DNA of 64,000 nucleotides from Sphingomonas hankookensis. GTDB lineage: Bacteria > Pseudomonadota > Alphaproteobacteria > Sphingomonadales > Sphingomonadaceae. A program made the position numbers and the translations under genes. Below are positions 61,151 to 64,000 of the stretch, piece after piece (positions within the stretch are counted from its first letter, which is position 1; each line of letters opens with the position of its first letter). Location of the stretch: contig NZ_CP117025.1 in the NCBI RefSeq assembly GCF_028551275.1, positions 186,001 to 250,000 of the forward strand. The letters run 5' to 3'. Below the pieces are notes generated by a model. It had not been told where the DNA came from, made no database searches, and saw only the letters and a list, made by a program, of their open reading frames with translations.

Positions 61151-61594
61151 CTATCCCTCGACCTGGTCGAGATAGGCGCCATAGCCTTCGGCCTCCATCG
61201 CTTCGCGGGGCACGAAGCGCAGCGCCGCCGAATTGATGCAGTAGCGCAGGCCACCGCGGTCGCGCGGACCGTCGGGAAAGACATGCCCCAGATGGCTGTC
61301 CCCGCCGGCCGAGCGGACCTCGGTGCGGACCATGCCGTGCGTCGTGTCGCGCAGCTCGGCGACATTGGCCGGTTCGATCGGCTTGGTGAAGCTCGGCCAG
61401 CCGCAATGCGAATCGAACTTGTCGGCCGATGCGAACAGCGGTTCGCCCGACACGATGTCGACATAGATGCCGGGCCGCTTTTCGTGGAGATATTCGCCGG
61501 TGCCCGGCCGCTCGGTGCCGCTTTGCTGCGTCACATAGAATTGCTCGGGCGTCAGGCGGGCGAGCGCCTCTTCGGTCTTGCGATACTCGGTCAT
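61151..61594 (-). CDS. msrB: Peptide-methionine (R)-S-oxide reductase MsrB
   Basis: 147 residues. Motifs: [56 protein letters not shown] and the catalytic Cys in [15 protein letters not shown]. The zinc-binding CxxC pairs of many MsrB are missing, so this is a zinc-free type. It repairs methionine-R-sulfoxide in proteins using thioredoxin. Confidence 0.96.
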   Translation of the reverse strand: MTEYRKTEEALARLTPEQFYVTQQSGTERPGTGEYLHEKRPGIYVDIVSGEPLFASADKFDSHCGWPSFTKPIEPANVAELRDTTHGMVRTEVRSAGGDSHLGHVFPDGPRDRGGLRYCINSAALRFVPREAMEAEGYGAYLDQVEG

Positions 61595-61651
61595 GGTTTG
61601 CGTTCCTTCGTTACCGTAAAGATGGGGTGCGGGCCGACCGACGCAACCGGA

Positions 61652-62362
61652 TCAGAAAAGCTCGGCCAGGAACCCCTGCACCGATTCCCACGACCGGCGA
61701 TCGGCATCGGCGTCATAGGCCATGCCCTTTTCCGGCGCGGCGGCCTGCGTCCTCGTAAAGGCATGCATGGCGCGGCCATGGGCATGGAGCTGCCAGTCGG
61801 CGTCACGCGCACCCATTTCCTCGGCAAAGGCCAGCACCTTGTCCGGCGCCGCCATCGGATCGCGCCAGCCATGTTCGACCAGCACCTTGGCCGCGATCGG
61901 TCCGTCGCCGCCCAGATCGTTGCCATCGAGCATCCCGTGCAGGCTCACCACGCCGAGCACCCCGTCAGCGCCGCCGCGCGCGAGGTCGAGGACACACAGC
62001 CCGCCGAAGCAATAGCCGATTGCCGCGATCCGCGACGCATCGACCCGGTCCAGCGTCGCGGCAAAGGCCACCCCCGCGCGCATCCGCTGCAACAACGCGG
62101 CGCGGTCCGACAGGAGCGGGTTGATGAGGTGGCTGTTGTCGCCGCCCGGATTGCCCTTTACGTCCTTGCCGAACATGTCGATGGCGATCCCGACATAGCC
62201 GAGGTCGGCCAGCCGCTCGGCAACCTTGTGCTCGCCGTCGCCGCGTCCCGCCCATTGATGGACGACCAGCACGGCCGGTGCCTTGTCCTGACCGGCGGGA
62301 AAGGCGATGCCGGCCTGCAATACCGTGTCGCCATCGTGATAATCGAACTGCTCTATCGTCAT
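61652..62362 (-). CDS. Dienelactone hydrolase family protein
   Basis: 236 residues. VLVVHQWAGRGDGEHKVAER LADLGY is the family opening. The nucleophile is Cys in AIGYCFGGLCVLDLARG, the Asp lies in HGWRDPMAAPDK and the His in LHAHGRAMHAFT. Members open lactone rings (chlorocatechol pathway), but many have unknown substrates. It follows msrB's upstream gap of 57 bases, same strand. Confidence 0.88.
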   Translation of the reverse strand: MTIEQFDYHDGDTVLQAGIAFPAGQDKAPAVLVVHQWAGRGDGEHKVAERLADLGYVGIAIDMFGKDVKGNPGGDNSHLINPLLSDRAALLQRMRAGVAFAATLDRVDASRIAAIGYCFGGLCVLDLARGGADGVLGVVSLHGMLDGNDLGGDGPIAAKVLVEHGWRDPMAAPDKVLAFAEEMGARDADWQLHAHGRAMHAFTRTQAAAPEKGMAYDADADRRSWESVQGFLAELF

Positions 62363-62491
62363 TCGCCTGCTCCGGTTCCGGGGGTTGTCGCCTGAACGGT
62401 CGGTACCGACAGGGGTTGCGCTCGCCCCTGCACGCTTCCTACCCTAGCACGGCACGGGCAGGCGTCCGGTGGCGATGGCAGGAGCGTATCG

Positions 62492-63343
62492 ATGGGCAGG
62501 ATGATGGGGATGCTGGCGACGATCGCCTTTGCCGCGACGGCACAGGCGCAGGAGACGCCCGCGACGCTCGGCGCGTCGAACCATGCGGTCGACGTCGCCA
62601 TCGCCCCGCCTGGCGGGTCGCCGACCTTCGCCGACGAGTTTTCGGGCAAGCGGATCGATCCGGCAAACTGGCGCTTCGACACCAGCCGCAACCGTGCCGG
62701 ATGGTATAACAACGAACGTCAATATTATGCGCCGGCCAACACCCCGGCCAACGCCCGTGTCGAAAAGGGCGCGCTGGTGATCGAGGCGCGCCGCGAAACG
62801 CCCAAGGGGCCCGATGCCGGCGGGCAGGCCTATACCTCCGCCCGGATCGTTTCGACGCGGCCGATGGGCTATGGCTTCTACGATATCCGCGCCAAGCTGC
62901 CGTGCGGGCGCGGCATCTGGCCGGCGCTATGGATGCTGCCGCCCAACGGCACTTGGCCGGCGGGGGGCGAAATCGACATTCTCGAACTGGTGGGATACGA
63001 ACCCGGCCTCGTCCATGCGACGCTGCACAGCGCCGCCTTCAACCATGCGCGGGGAACGCAGCGCGGCGGATCGTTGAAGATGCGGACCGCCTGCGGCGAA
63101 TGGCATCGCTATCAGCTCGACTGGAAACCGGATTCGATCACCATCGGGGTGGACGGTCGCGGCTATATGCGGGTCGACAACGACCAGCCCGGTGGGCAGG
63201 CGGCATGGCCGTTCGACCGGCCGTTCAACCTGATCATGAACGTCGCGGTCGGGGGCGACTGGGGCGGGAAGATGGGGATCGACGACACCCGTTTCCCCCA
63301 GTCGATGAAGGTCGATTACGTCCGCTACTGGCAATATCGCTGA
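62492..63343 (+). CDS. Secreted GH16 family glucanase
   Basis: 283 residues with a signal peptide (MLATIAFAATAQAQ). It then has FADEFSGKRIDPANWRF, NNERQYYAPANTPANARVEK, the catalytic motif GEIDILELVG (Glu160, Asp162, Glu165), and the C-terminal MNVAVGGDWGGKMGID and VDYVRYWQY. GH16 members with this pattern are beta-1,3(4)-glucanases (laminarinases/lichenases). It is convergent with and overlaps the cobC gene by 19 bases. Confidence 0.92.
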   Translation: MGRMMGMLATIAFAATAQAQETPATLGASNHAVDVAIAPPGGSPTFADEFSGKRIDPANWRFDTSRNRAGWYNNERQYYAPANTPANARVEKGALVIEARRETPKGPDAGGQAYTSARIVSTRPMGYGFYDIRAKLPCGRGIWPALWMLPPNGTWPAGGEIDILELVGYEPGLVHATLHSAAFNHARGTQRGGSLKMRTACGEWHRYQLDWKPDSITIGVDGRGYMRVDNDQPGGQAAWPFDRPFNLIMNVAVGGDWGGKMGIDDTRFPQSMKVDYVRYWQYR

Positions 63344-63870
63344 AGCGGCACGACCTCGCCGCACGCCGGAATGAAGTCCACCGCGCGCGTCAGCGGCACC
63401 CCGGCCCGCAGCGCGCGCAGCGTGGCGATCGGTCCGCCATGCGCGACGACCAGTACCGACGCGACCCGGGGCAGCGCGTCCCACGCCGCCGCTACCCGGT
63501 CGGCGATGTCGCGCCCGGTTTCGCCACCGCCGGGGCGATAGGCTTCCGGATCGGTCATCATGCGGTCAATCTCGGCGCCGCTTTCCCGCCAGATCGCGTC
63601 CCAGCGCCGCCCCTCCCAATAGCCGAAATCGCGTTCCAGCCAGCGGGGATCGGCGGTCGCCGGCACGCACCGCGCCTGCTCGACCATCGCCGCCAGCCGG
63701 GCGGTGCGCTGCGCACCCGAATGGACGACCGCATCGACCGGCGGCAGATCCGCGACGATCCGCCGCGCCATCGCCCAGCCGTCGCGGCTCCACCCCATGT
63801 TCGACCGGCCATAGCAGCGCCCGCGCCATGCCGTTGCGACCGGCGGGTGGCGCAGCAGCAGCACCTTCAC
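63325..63870 (-). CDS. cobC: Histidine phosphatase, probable alpha-ribazole phosphatase CobC
   Basis: 181 residues from GTG 63870 that overlaps the cobS stop (GTGA). The phosphoglycerate-mutase fold motif is LLLRHPPVATAWRGRCYGRS (His nucleophile in RH). ERDFGYWEGRRWDAIWRESG and VLVVAHGGPIATLRAL hold the other residues. Overlap with cobS makes the cobalamin role (removing phosphate from alpha-ribazole phosphate) likely. The 3' end overlaps the GH16 gene. Confidence 0.85.
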   Translation of the reverse strand: MKVLLLRHPPVATAWRGRCYGRSNMGWSRDGWAMARRIVADLPPVDAVVHSGAQRTARLAAMVEQARCVPATADPRWLERDFGYWEGRRWDAIWRESGAEIDRMMTDPEAYRPGGGETGRDIADRVAAAWDALPRVASVLVVAHGGPIATLRALRAGVPLTRAVDFIPACGEVVPLQRYCQ

Positions 63871-64000
63871 CGCGCCGCCACCGTCAGCAGCAGTGCCAAT
63901 TGTCCCATCGCCGCCGCAAAGCCCAGGCAGTCGCCGGTGCTCCCGCCGATCCGCCGCATCAGGAAGCGCGCCAGCCACCCCAGCATCGCCGCCATCGCCA
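63867..64000 (-). CDS. cobS: Adenosylcobinamide-GDP ribazoletransferase CobS, C-terminal part
   Basis: The complement reads LGWLARFLMRRIGGSTGDCL GFAAAMGQLALLLTVAAR to the stop. GGSTGDCLG is the conserved CobS motif in the last membrane region. The enzyme joins adenosylcobinamide-GDP with alpha-ribazole at the end of cobalamin synthesis. The start lies beyond the window. Confidence 0.85.
   Translation of the reverse strand, partial: AMAAMLGWLARFLMRRIGGSTGDCLGFAAAMGQLALLLTVAAR

Overview
The window looks like a Sphingomonas-type alphaproteobacterial chromosome carrying one large, degraded prophage. Support for this: GC-rich housekeeping genes (gyrB, era, hslVU, msrB, gloAB, cobS/cobC), TonB-dependent receptors, plant-polysaccharide hydrolases of the GH51, GH5 and GH16 types, and families of intergenic inverted repeats of the kind common in sphingomonads. 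The genus is an inference from gene content, not from a database match.

Left chromosomal arm (1-15091): a truncated TonB-dependent receptor, a Tat-exported PhoD phosphatase, a ligase-associated Lhr-type helicase, gyrB, a glycine-zipper protein, a second TonB receptor, era, a secreted GH51 arabinofuranosidase, and a small lysis cassette (GH108 endolysin plus a GTA-type 3TM holin). The holin gene is split. Its 5' half ends at 15091, and its 3' half resumes in frame at 54099, 39 kb away.

Prophage (about 15092-54098): a large serine integrase (52298-54025) inserted the element into the holin gene through a 6-bp core, GCTGCT. The phage-side sequences of the two ends rebuild an attP flanked by 15-bp inverted arms that match at 14 positions. 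The left part holds small early genes, an HNH-type protein, a TIGR02594 endolysin, an endonuclease I, a helicase-primase replication protein, membrane and lipoprotein cargo, and an SRAP (YedK/HMCES) protein. The tail module reads leftward and contains a J-like tail-tip protein, fibre proteins, a lyase-fold protein, a spike base protein, an SGNH tail spike and a holin/XhlA pair. The right part has a small-terminase-like gene, a two-gene cassette of unknown function, several small genes, an HTH regulator with a palindromic operator, and a DUF2958 gene.

Mobile elements inside the prophage: an intact IS21 (8-bp target duplication) splits a tail gene. Two identical IS3-family copies lie in direct orientation. 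An intact IS66 (8-bp target duplication) splits a serine resolvase that sits behind a three-subsite res region. Large terminase, portal, capsid and tape-measure genes are absent, apparently lost between the small terminase and the truncated J gene, where the IS elements now lie. The prophage is therefore probably unable to make particles, although integrase and both att ends remain.

Most striking observation: each IS3 copy carries an IS110/IS1111-type element at exactly the same nucleotide of orfB, yet the two IS110 elements are clearly different from each other while the IS3 copies look identical. Their non-coding ends form RNA hairpins with compensatory base changes, as expected for a target-selecting guide (bridge/seek) RNA. 

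Right chromosomal arm (54280-64000): hslV-hslU, a lipoprotein, gloA-gloB, a TPR protein, an alpha/beta hydrolase, a GH5 glycosidase, tRNA-Thr(GGT), msrB, a dienelactone hydrolase, a GH16 glucanase, and cobC/cobS running off the end.
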